Shown: positions 19,759 through 29,449 of the stretch, in pieces
Numbering within the stretch: the stretch's first letter is position 1
Layout of the letters: the number at the start of each line of letters is the position of its first letter
Made by a program: the position numbers and the translations under genes
NCBI RefSeq assembly: GCF_021390935.1
Contig: NZ_JAJPUI010000007.1
Coordinates: 1-64,000, forward strand
DNA length: 64,000 nucleotides
Reading direction: 5' to 3'
Source of the DNA: Streptomyces sp. CC228A
GTDB taxonomy: Bacteria > Actinomycetota > Actinomycetes > Streptomycetales > Streptomycetaceae
Notes under the pieces: generated by a model
The model's input: only the letters and a program-made list of their open reading frames with translations
What the model was told of the DNA's origin: nothing
Databases searched by the model: none

Positions 19759-20808
19759 CCCCCTTCGCACGCACCGCACAGGCGCGGGACGGCCCGTGGT
19801 CGCCGCGCGGCCGCGGCGGCCGAGCCGGAACCGCGACGCCGCGCCCACCGCCGGGCCGCGGCCGCCGGGGCGGTCCGGGTCGGCGCCGCCCAGCACCGGA
19901 GCAGCACCGCCCTGCTCGGCCCCCGGCGCGCCGGGGGCCGGAGGCGCCCGTCACCGCGGCGGCCACGGGAGCACCGAGACCGCCCGAAGCCACGGGTGCC
20001 GGGCGCACCCCGCTTCCGCGCCCCTCCGCGCACCCGGTCACGCGGCGGAGCCGTCCACGCGGCCACAGGACACCGGGACATGTCCCTCCGCCGCAGGCGC
20101 GCTCACGCCACGGGGCCGGCGCCATCCCCGTACGTACGTCGGGTGCGCGCCCACAGGCACGCGCCCGCGTCCGGGCGGGCCGGGGCCCTCGCCCCGCCGC
20201 GGGGCAGCGGCCGTACCGGCGCCGCGTCCGTCACCGGGCAGCGCGGGGCGCAGGAGGCCCGGAGCCGCCGACCCGCCGCACCCTTCCACGTGCCCTCTCG
20301 GCCGGAACCGTCACGGGTGCGGGGCCCGCGGCCGCCGCGCGTCTCCTCCGCAGGAACCGGCACAGGTGCCGCGACGGCCCGTGGTCGCCCCGCGGCGGCG
20401 GCGGCCGAGCCGTACCCGTGACGCCGCGCCCACCGCCGGGCCGCGGCAGCCGGGGGCCGGAGCAGTGGGCGCCACCGGAAGGCGGGCAGGGGCCGGTCGC
20501 CGGGGCCGGCGGCAGACGGCAGACGGCAGACGGCAGACGGCAGACGGCAGACGGCCGGGGCATGGCCGGCGGACGCGCGGGCGGCGCCTGTAGGGGGCCG
20601 GACTCACACGAACGGAGTACGGGAAGCGGTTCGCTCGTAGGATGATCGATCACGCGTCCGAATTGCCCCAATTGTTACTCACCAAATCGTGATCTTCCCC
20701 TAAAGGCGCGAGGTGATGCTGCCGAAGAGGTCTGTGACCCTATCTGCACGGTTCGCCCCGGCCACTTCCCCGAGCCGGCCAGTGTCCCGCACCTTCCCAG
20801 GAGGCCTG
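19759..20808. other. 1.05-kb repeat-rich spacer with promoter at its right end
   Basis: No gene is supported. A block of about 85 bp at 19777-19862 returns in diverged form at 20359-20446 (shared text includes GGACGGCCCGTGGTCGCC-like and GACGCCGCGCCCACCGCCGG). Six copies of GGCAGAC lie at 20511-20552. The stretch 20640-20705 is unusually AT-rich for this sequence (GAATTGCCCCAATTGTTACT) and is the likely promoter of the response-regulator gene. Confidence 0.7.
20511..20552 (+). repeat. (GGCAGAC)6 tandem repeat
   Basis: Six exact copies of the heptamer GGCAGAC in an untranslated spacer. Confidence 0.95.
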
Positions 20809-21471
20809 GTGTCCGTTCTCCTTGAGCAGCCCGCAAGCCTGGTCGCCTACCGCCCGAACAAGCCGACGGCCATGGTCGTCGTGGCCGACCCGCGCGTCCG
20901 CTCCACCGTGACCCGTCATCTGTGGGCGCTCGGGGTGCGCGACGTCATCGAGGCGTCGTCCATCGCGGAGGCCCGCCCCCGTATCGGCAACCCGCGCGAC
21001 ATCTGCGTCGCCGACGTCCACCTCCCCGACGGCTCCGGTCTCACCCTGCTGTCCGAGACCCGCGCCGCCGGCTGGCCCAACGGCCTCGCCCTGTCCGCCG
21101 CCGACGACATCGGCGCGGTGCGCAACGCCCTCGCCGGAGGCGTCAAGGGCTACGTCGTCACCGGCACCCGCACCAACATCGGGCACCCGACCCGCCCGGG
21201 CGCGGCGCCCATCGGGGCCGCCGCCGCCCGGATGCACCGCCGCCCGCCGGGCGCCCCCGGCCACCCCGGGGGCTACCGCGAGCTGTCCGGACGCGAGGTC
21301 GAGGTCCTCCGGCTGGTGGCGGAGGGCCAGTCGAACAAGGCCATCGGCGTCTCGATGGGCCTGTCCGCACTCACCGTGAAGAGCCACCTCGCCAGGATCG
21401 CCCGCAAGCTGGGCACCGGCGACCGCGCCGGCATGGTGGCGGTGGCGCTCCGTACCGGCATCATCCACTGA
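20809..21471 (+). CDS. LuxR/NarL-type response regulator
   Basis: A 220-residue regulator. The receiver-like domain (residues 20-120) has AMVVVADPRVRSTV and the phosphoacceptor region ICVADVHLPDGSGL; the usual acidic pocket after the first strand is reduced to one aspartate, so phosphorylation may be atypical. A disordered linker leads to a LuxR helix-turn-helix, YRELSGREVEVLRLVAEGQS then LSALTVKSHLARIARKLGTG. No sensor kinase gene is adjacent, so it is an orphan. The start GTG 20809 has AGGAGG 5 bp upstream; an earlier ATG at 20716 lacks a good ribosome site. A perfect palindrome follows the stop. Confidence 0.88.
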   Translation: MSVLLEQPASLVAYRPNKPTAMVVVADPRVRSTVTRHLWALGVRDVIEASSIAEARPRIGNPRDICVADVHLPDGSGLTLLSETRAAGWPNGLALSAADDIGAVRNALAGGVKGYVVTGTRTNIGHPTRPGAAPIGAAAARMHRRPPGAPGHPGGYRELSGREVEVLRLVAEGQSNKAIGVSMGLSALTVKSHLARIARKLGTGDRAGMVAVALRTGIIH

Positions 21472-21489
21472 CCGTCCCCTCCCGTTGGT

Positions 21490-21523
21490 CCGCCCGTCGA
21501 CGGAACGTTCCGTCGACGGGCGG
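21490..21523. terminator. 34-bp perfect palindrome, likely terminator
   Basis: Arms of 17 bp meet with no loop around CGGAACGTTCCG. It follows the response-regulator stop by 18 bp and lies 26 bp before the RNase D start. There is no T run, as is common for streptomycete terminators. Confidence 0.7.
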
Positions 21524-21549
21524 CTTCCGTTCACAGATACCCTTGACAG

Positions 21550-22923
21550 GTGACCGACGCCCGAGACACCGCAGCTAAGACACCACTGCGAACCGCCGGG
21601 GGCGGCCCTCCGGACGGGGCCGCCCGTTCCGCGGCGGGCCGTCGTTCCTTCCCCGCTGCCCCCGCCGCCGCCCCCGCGGTACGGGAGGGCGACGGGGACG
21701 CCTCCCGTGTGGACGAGGCCGCCGAGCCGATCCCGCTGCTGGAGCCCCGCGAGGGCATCCCGCCGGTGGTGGCGGACGAGGCGGGCCTGGCCGCCGTCAT
21801 CGAGGCGTTCGCCGCCGGCACCGGCCCCGTGGCCGTCGACGCCGAGCGGGCGTCCGGCTACCGCTACGGGCAGCGGGCCTACCTGGTGCAGCTCCGGCGT
21901 GAAGGCGCGGGCACCGCGCTCGTCGACCCGGTGGGCTGCCCCGACCTGTCGTCGCTCGGGGCGGCGCTCGACGGCACCGAGTGGATCCTGCACGCCGCGA
22001 CGCAGGACCTGCCGTGCCTGCGGGAGATAGGCATGGTCCCCGGTGAGCTGTTCGACACGGAGCTGGCGGGCCGGCTCGCCGGCTTCCCGCGGGTCGGGCT
22101 CGGCGCCATGGTCGAGTCCGTTCTCGGCTACGTCCTGGAGAAGGGCCACTCCGCCGTCGACTGGTCCACCCGGCCGCTGCCCGAGCCCTGGCTCCGGTAC
22201 GCCGCGCTGGACGTCGAGCTCCTCGTCGACCTGCGGGACGCACTGGAGAAGGAGCTCGACCGGCAGGGCAAGCTGGAGTGGGCCCGCCAGGAGTTCGCCG
22301 CGATCGCCGCCGCCCCGCCGCCGCCTCCGCGTAAGGACCCCTGGCGCCGCACGTCCGGCATGCACAAGGTGCGCAGGCGTCGCCAGATGGCCGTGGTGCG
22401 GGAGCTGTGGACCGCCCGGGACCGGATCGCGCAGCGCCGGGACGTCTCCCCCGGCAAGGTGCTCAGCGACGCCGCGATCGTCGAGGCGGCGCTCGCCCTG
22501 CCGCAGGACGTTCAGGCGCTCACGGCGCTGCCCGGCTTCGGCGCCCGCATGGGCCGCCGCCAGCTCGAACAGTGGCAGGCGGCCGTCGACCGGGCCAGGG
22601 CACTGCCGGAGAGCAAGCTGCCGCAGCCCGGCCAGCCGGTCGCCGGTCCGCCCCCGCCGCGCGCCTGGGCGGACAAGGACCCGGTGGCGGCGGCCCGGTT
22701 GTCGGCGGCCCGTACCGCCGTGTCCGCGCTGGCCGAGGCGCTGAACCTGCCGCAGGAGAACCTCGTCACGCCCGACACGGTGCGCAGGATCTGCTGGGAA
22801 CCCCCGCAGGACCCCACACCGGAGTCCGTCGCCTCGGCCCTCGCCGGGTACGGGGCGCGACCGTGGCAGATCGAGCAGGTGACCCCGGAACTGGTGAAGG
22901 CGCTGCGGGTCGCGGAGGTCTGA
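21550..22923 (+). CDS. rnd: ribonuclease D (DEDDy 3'-5' exonuclease with HRDC)
   Basis: A 457-residue exoribonuclease acting in tRNA and stable-RNA 3' processing. The exonuclease domain (residues 75-260) shows the DEDDy set: AVDAERASGYRY (Asp, Glu), HAATQDLPCLRE (Asp) and YAALDVELLVDL (Tyr, Asp). An HRDC domain follows (RRRQMAVVRELWTARDRIAQ, SDAAIVEAALALP, LPGFGARMGRRQLEQW near residues 285-350). The tail contains a second helical region. The N-terminal 60 residues are Ala/Pro-rich and probably disordered. The start GTG 21550 is the first in-frame option after the palindrome. Confidence 0.92.
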   Translation: MTDARDTAAKTPLRTAGGGPPDGAARSAAGRRSFPAAPAAAPAVREGDGDASRVDEAAEPIPLLEPREGIPPVVADEAGLAAVIEAFAAGTGPVAVDAERASGYRYGQRAYLVQLRREGAGTALVDPVGCPDLSSLGAALDGTEWILHAATQDLPCLREIGMVPGELFDTELAGRLAGFPRVGLGAMVESVLGYVLEKGHSAVDWSTRPLPEPWLRYAALDVELLVDLRDALEKELDRQGKLEWARQEFAAIAAAPPPPPRKDPWRRTSGMHKVRRRRQMAVVRELWTARDRIAQRRDVSPGKVLSDAAIVEAALALPQDVQALTALPGFGARMGRRQLEQWQAAVDRARALPESKLPQPGQPVAGPPPPRAWADKDPVAAARLSAARTAVSALAEALNLPQENLVTPDTVRRICWEPPQDPTPESVASALAGYGARPWQIEQVTPELVKALRVAEV

Positions 22924-23438
22924 CCGCCGGGCGGCACCGCCCCGCGGGTCCGCGGCCGAGCCCCGGCCCTGCGCACCGCCAGGCCCGCCCGCACGACCCG
23001 CCCGGCTCCGCCCCCGCTGCCTGCCTTCCGGCCGCTCCTCCGGCGCCCCGGCCGCTTGCCGTACGGCTGCACCCGTCCGCCCCGGCCGGCGGACCCGCCC
23101 GGGACGGCGGCGCAGTCGGCGCGTACGCGGCGGAGCCCGCCGATCGCCGACGCGGCCGGCAGCAGCCGACGTGCACGGCCCGGCCGCCGGGCGGCCGACA
23201 CGTGCGGGCCGGGCAGGCGGGCCGGGGCCCGGTGAGGTGCGGAGCCGCCGCACCGTCTGGCCGGCAGCGGCCCTCGCGGCAGCGCCCGGGCCGAGCCTCC
23301 GCTGAGGCGGCGTACCGGCCGGCACCGGTCCGGCCGGTACGCCGCCGGGCCCGCCGCGGCACACGAGGGGGCCGGCGCCCGGTCTGCGGGCCCACGGTGG
23401 CCCCTGCCGCGAGCCCGCCCGTGCACGCGGCAGCCGGG
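22924..23438. other. 515-bp spacer without a gene
   Basis: Very GC-rich sequence between convergent genes. Frames on both strands are Arg/Pro/Ala-rich with no domain or ribosome site. The motif CCGGCC recurs at irregular spacing. Confidence 0.6.
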
Positions 23439-25645
23439 TCAGTCGCCCGCCGGGAACCGCTCCCAGACCCGGTGGCGGGCCAGCAGGGTCAGGACCTCGC
23501 CGAAGGCCCCGTCCCCGAGTCCGCGGACACGACCCCGGGCGCTCCGGACGGGACACCGGCCGCCTCCAGGACGGCGTCGGCGCCCGACCAGCAGGCGAGG
23601 GGCTTGGCGTGACGGTACGCCTCCGCCACCATCAGCAGCACCCGCGGATCGGTCGCCGAGGCCGCCGCGCCGGTGTCGGCACCGGCCTGGGCGCCGTTCA
23701 CGTCCGCGCCGTACCCGGGGGCGCCGGCCAGCAGCAGGGCGTCGAACTCGACGGAGCGGGCCGTCGCGAACGTGCGCTGCACCGTGACGGGCTCCCCTTC
23801 CCCGCCGAGCTCCCCGCCCGCGGGGGCCACGACCAGCGGGACCATCCCGGCTTCCCGTGCGGCGTCCCGTACCGCGCGTACCGCCGCGGTGTCGCCGTCG
23901 GCGCCGACGACGATGCCGACGGTCCTGCCCTGCACCGGCCAGGTCCGCCCGACCTGGGAGAGTGCGGGGCTGGGCTCGACGTCGGCGAGCGGCTCGGACA
24001 CCTCCGGGGCGGGCAGGCCGAGGCCGGTCGCCACCTTGCGGCAGAGCTCAGGGTCGATCCGGGCGAGGACCCGCAGCGCGCGCTCCTTGACGGCCTTCTC
24101 GTAGCACTTGCCCAGCTCGAAGGTGTACGCGAGGGCGATGTGCTCCTGCTCGACGGGGCTCATGCTGAGCCAGAACCGACGCGGCTGGCTGAAGTGGTCG
24201 GCGAAGGACGCGGGGGCCTCGCGGACCTTCTGCGCCTCGGGCACCGTCACGGGCGACTCGACGAACGCGCCGGTGTCGGCGCCCGCCTGGAAGGGGCAGC
24301 CGCCGTCGAGCGAGTTGGGCCGGTAGGGGGCCACCCCCCGGTGCACGGCGGTCTGGTGCAGCCCGTCGCGGAGCATGTCGTTGACGGGGGCGTGCGGGCG
24401 GTTGATCGGGATCTGCGGGAAGTTCGGCCCGCCGAGGCGGGTGATCTGCGTGTCGAGGTAGGAGAAGAGCCGGCCGGCGAGCAGCGGGTCGTCGGTGATG
24501 TCGATGCCCGGGACGAGATGGCCGGGATGGAAGGCGACCTGCTCGGTCTCGGCGAAGAAGTTCGACGGGTTCGCGTTGAGGGTGAGCAGGCCGACGGGCT
24601 GCACCGGGGCGAGCTCCTCCGGGACGAGGTTGGTCGGGTCCAGCAGGTCGATGCCCTCGAAGGTCTGCTCCGGCGTGTCGGGGAACGTCTGGATGCCGAG
24701 CTCCCACTGGGGGTGGGCGCCCGCCTCGATCGCGTCGGCGAGGTCCCGCCGGTGGAAGTCCGGGTCGACGCCGCCGATCACCTGGGCCTCCTCCCACACC
24801 AGGGAGTGCACGCCCAGCTTCGGCTTCCAGTGGAACTTGGCGAGCGTGGTGCCGCCGTCGGCGGCGACGAGGCGGAAGGTGTGGACGCCGAAGCCCTCCA
24901 TCATGCGGAAGGAGCGGGGGATGCCGCGGTCCGACATGTTCCACAGGGTGTGGTGGGTGGCCTCGGTGTGCAGGGTGACGAAGTCCCAGAAGGTGTCGTG
25001 GGCGCTCTGCGCCTGGGGGATCTCCCGGTCGGGGTGCGGCTTGCCCGCGTGGATGACGTCGGGGAACTTGATGCCGTCCTGGATGAAGAAGACGGGGATG
25101 TTGTTGCCGACGAGGTCGAAGACGCCTTCGCTGGTGTAGAACTTCGTGGCGAAGCCGCGGGTGTCGCGCACGGTGTCGGCCGAGCCGCGGGAGCCGAGGA
25201 CGGTGGAGAAGCGCACGAAGACCGGTGTCGTGACGTCCTTCTCCAGGAAGGCGGCCCGGCAGACGGTGGACGCCGTCCCGTACCCCTGGAAGAAGCCGTG
25301 CGCCCCGGCGCCGCGGGCGTGGACCACGCGCTCCGGGATGCGCTCGTGGTCGAAGTGCATGACCTTCTCGCGCAGATGGTGGTCCTGGAGGAGGACAGGG
25401 CCGCGGGGGCCCGCCTTGAGCGAGTGGTCGGTGTCGTACAGCCGGGTGCCCTGCGCGTTGGTCAGGTACGGGCCGGACTGGGCCGCCCTGGCCGGATCGG
25501 CGCCGGTGGGCTGCCCGGTGGGGCTCACGGTCTCGGGGCCCGTCTGGTCGGCCTTGGGCGGCAGCGGCTCGCGCGCCTCGGTGGGCTCCTCGAGCGGCGG
25601 AGGCTCGGAGGCGGGCGATCCGGGGATCGGGGGGTGGTCGGTCAT
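23439..25645 (-). CDS. katE: large-subunit catalase, KatE type (frameshift near the 3' end)
   Basis: A clade II monofunctional catalase of about 735 residues. The haem-pocket histidine is in RVVHARGAGAHGFF, the asparagine in DLVGNNIPVFFIQD and the proximal tyrosine in RLFSYLDTQITRLG. A C-terminal flavodoxin/DJ-1-like domain (VGIVVGADGDTAAV, LLLAGAPGYGADV) is typical of the large form. The frame breaks near 23505: a missing base in GGGGCC ends the run early at 23489, while the next frame gives FGEVLTLLARHRVWERFPAGD and a stop at 23439, the normal family end. The start ATG 25645 has GGAG upstream; an ATG at 25683 is also in frame. It breaks down hydrogen peroxide in the cytoplasm. Confidence 0.93.
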
Positions 25646-25947
25646 CGGTGCTCCAGGTGCGGGGGCAGGGGTCTCCTGAGCCATGACCGCCGCGGGAGCC
25701 GCCGTAACGACGGGGCGGCAGGTGTCCGCCCATCGACGGACAGCACCCGGAGCCCTCAGCTCCGCTCGGCGGTCCGGCCGCGGCGGAGCGGGTACCCGGG
25801 GCTCCCGCGGGACAACGTGCATTTCCGGCCGTCCGGTCCTCCGCCGCGGCGTCCCGCGGGGGCAGCGTGCACCATGGGCGCAGGGGTCGCCGCCCGATCG
25901 TGCGTGTGTGACCTTCGCCGCTCCCGGCACGGGGACTGGGCAGTTAC

Positions 25948-25960
25948 GTTACCCACAAGT
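25948..25960. promoter_or_regulatory. candidate fatty-acid operator upstream of thiolase
   Basis: The 13-mer GTTACCCACAAGT is closely matched by GCTACCCATCAGT at 62145-62157, in front of the acyl-CoA synthetase gene. Both lie 45-75 bp before genes of fatty-acid degradation and are preceded by TTACG. A shared repressor is inferred, not shown. Confidence 0.4.
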
Positions 25961-25969
25961 AGCATGGGC

Positions 25970-25985
25970 CTGAGCGCGCGCTCAG
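25970..25985. promoter_or_regulatory. 16-bp palindrome CTGAGCGCGCGCTCAG
   Basis: A perfect palindrome 46 bp before the thiolase start. It could be part of the operator region or a short hairpin in the leader. Confidence 0.4.
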
Positions 25986-26031
25986 CGTGACGCCGCAGCA
26001 GTGCCATCCCGCACCCTGGAGGAGAGCCATC

Positions 26032-27258
26032 GTGCCTCGTACCGTCAGGGACGTCGTCTTCGTCGACGGCGTCCGCACCCCGTTCGGCAAGGCGGGCCCG
26101 AAGGGCATCTACCACGAGACCCGCGCCGACGATCTCGTCGTGAAGGCCATCCGGGAGCTGCTGCGCCGCAACCCGGCCCTCGAACCGGCCAAGATCGACG
26201 AGGTCGCCATCGCCGCGACCACGCAGCTCGGCGACCAGGGCCTGACCCTCGGCCGCATGGCGGGCCTGCTCTCGGGTCTGCCGCTGTCCGTGCCCGGCTA
26301 CTCCATCGACCGCATGTGCGCCGGCGCGCTCACCGCCGTCACCACGACGGCCGGCTCGATCGCCTTCGGCGCGTACGACGCCGTCATCGCCGGCGGCGTC
26401 GAGCACATGGGCCGCCACCCGATGGGTGAGGGCGCCGACCCGAACCCGCGGTTCGTGTCGGAGAAGCTGGTCGACGAGTCGGCCCTCTTCATGGGCATGA
26501 CGGCGGAGAACCTGCACGACCGCTACCCGCACATCACCAAGCAGCGCGCCGACGAGTACGCCGTGCGCTCGCAGGAGAAGGCCGCCAAGGCGTACGCCAA
26601 CGGCAAGATCCAGCAGGACCTGGTGCCGATCTCGGTGCGCCGCACCACCCCGGAGACCGGCGAGACCGGCTGGGGCCTGGTCACCGCCGACGAGCCGATG
26701 CGCCCGGGCACCACGCTGGAGAACCTGGCCGGCCTGAAGACGCCGTTCCGCGTCCACGGCCGCGTCACCGCCGGCAACGCGGCCGGCCTCAACGACGGTG
26801 CCACCGCGTCGATCATCGCCGCCGAGGACTTCGCCCGCGAGAACGGCCTGCCGGTCAAGATGCGCCTCGTCTCGTACGCCTTCGCGGGCGTCGAGCCGGA
26901 GGTCATGGGCTACGGCCCGATCCCGGCCACCGAGAAGGCCCTCGCCAAGGCCGGCCTGGGCATCGGCGACATCGGCCTGTTCGAGATCAACGAGGCGTTC
27001 GCCGTCCAGGTCCTCGCCTTCCTGGACCACTACGGCATCGCCGACGACGACGCGCGCGTCAACCAGTACGGCGGCGCCATCGCGTTCGGCCACCCGCTGG
27101 CCTCCTCCGGTGTCCGCCTGATGACCCAGCTGGCCCGCCAGTTCGAGGAGCAGCCCGAGGTCCGCTACGGCCTCACCACCATGTGCGTCGGCTTCGGCAT
27201 GGGCGCCACGGTCATCTGGGAGAACCCGCACCACAAGGACGCCGGAGGCAGCAAGTGA
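26032..27258 (+). CDS. fadA: acetyl-CoA C-acyltransferase (thiolase)
   Basis: A 408-residue thiolase that cleaves 3-ketoacyl-CoA with CoA, the last step of beta-oxidation. The nucleophile cysteine is in SIDRMCAGALTAV (near residue 95), the histidine in AFGHPLASSG and the second catalytic cysteine in TTMCVGFGMG. NEAFAVQ is also present. The start is GTG 26032 (VPRTVRDVVFVDGVRTPFG) with GGAGGAG 8 bp upstream. The stop overlaps the GTG of the FadB-like gene (GTGA at 27255), so both subunits of the trifunctional complex are coupled. Confidence 0.95.
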   Translation: MPRTVRDVVFVDGVRTPFGKAGPKGIYHETRADDLVVKAIRELLRRNPALEPAKIDEVAIAATTQLGDQGLTLGRMAGLLSGLPLSVPGYSIDRMCAGALTAVTTTAGSIAFGAYDAVIAGGVEHMGRHPMGEGADPNPRFVSEKLVDESALFMGMTAENLHDRYPHITKQRADEYAVRSQEKAAKAYANGKIQQDLVPISVRRTTPETGETGWGLVTADEPMRPGTTLENLAGLKTPFRVHGRVTAGNAAGLNDGATASIIAAEDFARENGLPVKMRLVSYAFAGVEPEVMGYGPIPATEKALAKAGLGIGDIGLFEINEAFAVQVLAFLDHYGIADDDARVNQYGGAIAFGHPLASSGVRLMTQLARQFEEQPEVRYGLTTMCVGFGMGATVIWENPHHKDAGGSK

Positions 27259-29384
27259 GCACGACCGCTGAGCTTTTGAAGGGTGCGGCCGAGCTGTTCC
27301 CCGACGAGGTCGTCACGCAGGCGCACGTACGCCACTTCGACCTGCCGTTCGGTGCCGGCCGGTTCGCACTGATCACCCTGGACAACGGCTTCGACCACAC
27401 CAAGCCGACCACCTTCGGGCCGCAGTCGCTCGCCAACCTCAACACGGCGATCGACCAGGTCGAGAAGGAGGCCGCCGAGGGCGCGATCGTCGGTGCCGGC
27501 CTGACCGGCAAGCCGTTCATCTTCGCGGTCGGCGCCGACCTCAAGGGCGTCGAGCTGCTGAAGCGGCACGAGGACGCCCTGGCCATCGGCAAGGGCGGCC
27601 ACGACGTCTTCAAGCGCCTCTCCTCCCTCGCCGTCCCCACCTTCGCGTACTACAACGGCGCGGCGATGGGCGGCGGTGTCGAGGCCGGTCTGCACTGCAC
27701 CTACCGCACGGTGTCGAAGGCGCTGCCCGCGTTCTCGCTGCCCGAGGTGTTCCTGGGCCTGGTCCCGGGCTGGGGCGGCTGCACCATCCTGCCGAACCTG
27801 ATCGGCGCGGACCGCGCGGTCTCGGTGATCATCGAGAACTCGCTGAACCAGAACAAGCAGCTCAAGGGCCGGCAGGTCTTCGAGCTGGGCATCGCCGACG
27901 CCCTCTTCGAGGGCGCGGACTTCCTGGAGCAGTCGCTGGTGTGGACCGCGAAGGTCCTCAAGGGCGACATCTCCGTGGAGCGCCCGGAGGTCGACCGCGG
28001 TGAGGCCTGGGACGCCGCCATGGCACGCGGCCGGTTCATCGCCGACGGCAAGGTCCACGGCGCGGCCCCGGCCGCGTACCGCGCCCTCGACATCATCGAG
28101 GCCGCCAAGGACGGCGACCTGCAGAAGGGCTTCGACGCCGAGGACCAGGCCCTCGCGGACCTGATCATGGGCGGCGAGCTGCGCTCCGGCATCTACGCCT
28201 TCAACCTGGTGCAGAAGCGCGCCAAGCGCCCGGCCGGCGCCCCGGACAAGAGCCTGGCCCGCCCGGTCACCAAGGTCGGCGTCGTCGGCGCCGGTCTGAT
28301 GGCCTCGCAGCTGGCCCTGCTGTTCCTGCGCCGCCTGGAGGTCCCGGTCGTCCTCACGGACATCGACCAGGAGCGCGTCGACAAGGGCGTGGGCTACGTC
28401 CACGCCGAGATCGACAAGCTGCTCGGCAAGGGCCGCATCCACCAGGACAAGGCCAACCGCCTGAAGGCGCTGGTCACCGGTGTCCTGGACAAGGCCGAGG
28501 GCTTCGCGGACGCGGACTTCATCATCGAGGCCGTGTTCGAGGAGATGTCGGTCAAGCAGAAGGTGTTCGCGGAGGTCGAGGCGGTCGCCCCGGCGCACGC
28601 GATCCTCGCGACCAACACCTCGTCGCTGTCCGTGTCGGAGATGGCGTCGAAGCTGGCGCACCCCGAGCGGGTCGTCGGCTTCCACTTCTTCAACCCGGTC
28701 GCGATCCTGCCGCTGCTGGAGATCGTCCGCGGCGAGCAGACCGACGACGCCTCCCTGGCCACGGCGTTCGCCGTCGCCAAGAAGCTGAAGAAGACCGCGG
28801 TGCTGGTGAAGGACGCCCCGGCGTTCGTCGTCAACCGCATCCTGACCCGCTTCATGGGCGAGATCCAGAACGTCATCGACGAGGGCACCCCGGTCGAGAC
28901 GGCCGAGAAGGCCGTCGAGCCGCTCGGTCTGCCGATGTCGCCGCTGGTGCTGCTGGAGCTGGTCGGCCCCGCGATCGGTCTGCACGTGTCGGAGACCCTG
29001 AACCGCTCCTTCCCGGACCGCTTCACGGTGTCCCCGAACCTGAAGGCGGTCGTGGAGGCGGGCAAGCGCGGCTTCTACGTCTACGACAGCGGCAAGCCGG
29101 AGCTGGACCCCGAGGTCGCGGCGCTGCTGAAGCAGGGCGACACCGTCCTCACCGAGGAGCAGGTCCGTGCCCGCGTCCTGGACGCCGTGGCGCAGGAGAT
29201 CGGCCTGATGCTGGAGGAGGGCGTCGTCGCCGAGGCGCAGGACATCGACCTGTGCCTGATCACCGGTGCCGGCTGGCCCTTCCACCTGGGCGGCATCACG
29301 CCGTACCTGGACCGCGAGGGCGTCTCTGAGCGGGTGAACGGCAAGCGGTTCCTGCCGCAGGGCGTCGCGAGCGTCCCGGCGTAG
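27255..29384 (+). CDS. fadB: multifunctional fatty-acid oxidation protein, FadB-like
   Basis: A 709-residue protein joining an enoyl-CoA hydratase/isomerase domain (residues 1-280) to 3-hydroxyacyl-CoA dehydrogenase domains (about 325-700). The oxyanion-hole region is FAYYNGAAMGGGVEAGLH, with PEVFLGLVPGWGG after it. The NAD site reads VGVVGAGLMASQLALLFLRR, and the dehydrogenase signature is GFHFFNPVAILPLLEIV with NRILTRFMGE. It converts trans-2-enoyl-CoA to 3-ketoacyl-CoA for the thiolase encoded just upstream. A perfect 38-bp palindrome 27 bp after the stop ends the operon. Confidence 0.95.
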   Translation: MSTTAELLKGAAELFPDEVVTQAHVRHFDLPFGAGRFALITLDNGFDHTKPTTFGPQSLANLNTAIDQVEKEAAEGAIVGAGLTGKPFIFAVGADLKGVELLKRHEDALAIGKGGHDVFKRLSSLAVPTFAYYNGAAMGGGVEAGLHCTYRTVSKALPAFSLPEVFLGLVPGWGGCTILPNLIGADRAVSVIIENSLNQNKQLKGRQVFELGIADALFEGADFLEQSLVWTAKVLKGDISVERPEVDRGEAWDAAMARGRFIADGKVHGAAPAAYRALDIIEAAKDGDLQKGFDAEDQALADLIMGGELRSGIYAFNLVQKRAKRPAGAPDKSLARPVTKVGVVGAGLMASQLALLFLRRLEVPVVLTDIDQERVDKGVGYVHAEIDKLLGKGRIHQDKANRLKALVTGVLDKAEGFADADFIIEAVFEEMSVKQKVFAEVEAVAPAHAILATNTSSLSVSEMASKLAHPERVVGFHFFNPVAILPLLEIVRGEQTDDASLATAFAVAKKLKKTAVLVKDAPAFVVNRILTRFMGEIQNVIDEGTPVETAEKAVEPLGLPMSPLVLLELVGPAIGLHVSETLNRSFPDRFTVSPNLKAVVEAGKRGFYVYDSGKPELDPEVAALLKQGDTVLTEEQVRARVLDAVAQEIGLMLEEGVVAEAQDIDLCLITGAGWPFHLGGITPYLDREGVSERVNGKRFLPQGVASVPA

Positions 29385-29411
29385 CGGAGCAGCGGCTGCC
29401 GCCGAAGCCGT

Positions 29412-29449
29412 GACGGGCGGTACGGGACCCGGGTCCCGTACCGCCCGTC
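29412..29449. terminator. 38-bp perfect palindrome, operon terminator
   Basis: Arms 29412-29430 and 29431-29449 are exact inverse copies (GGGCGGTACGGGACCC core). It follows the fadAB operon. Confidence 0.85.

Noticed and set aside
19759..20593. C-terminal extension of the DUF3000 protein
   Set aside because: The added 280 residues are low complexity and the shifted frame ends exactly as family members do.
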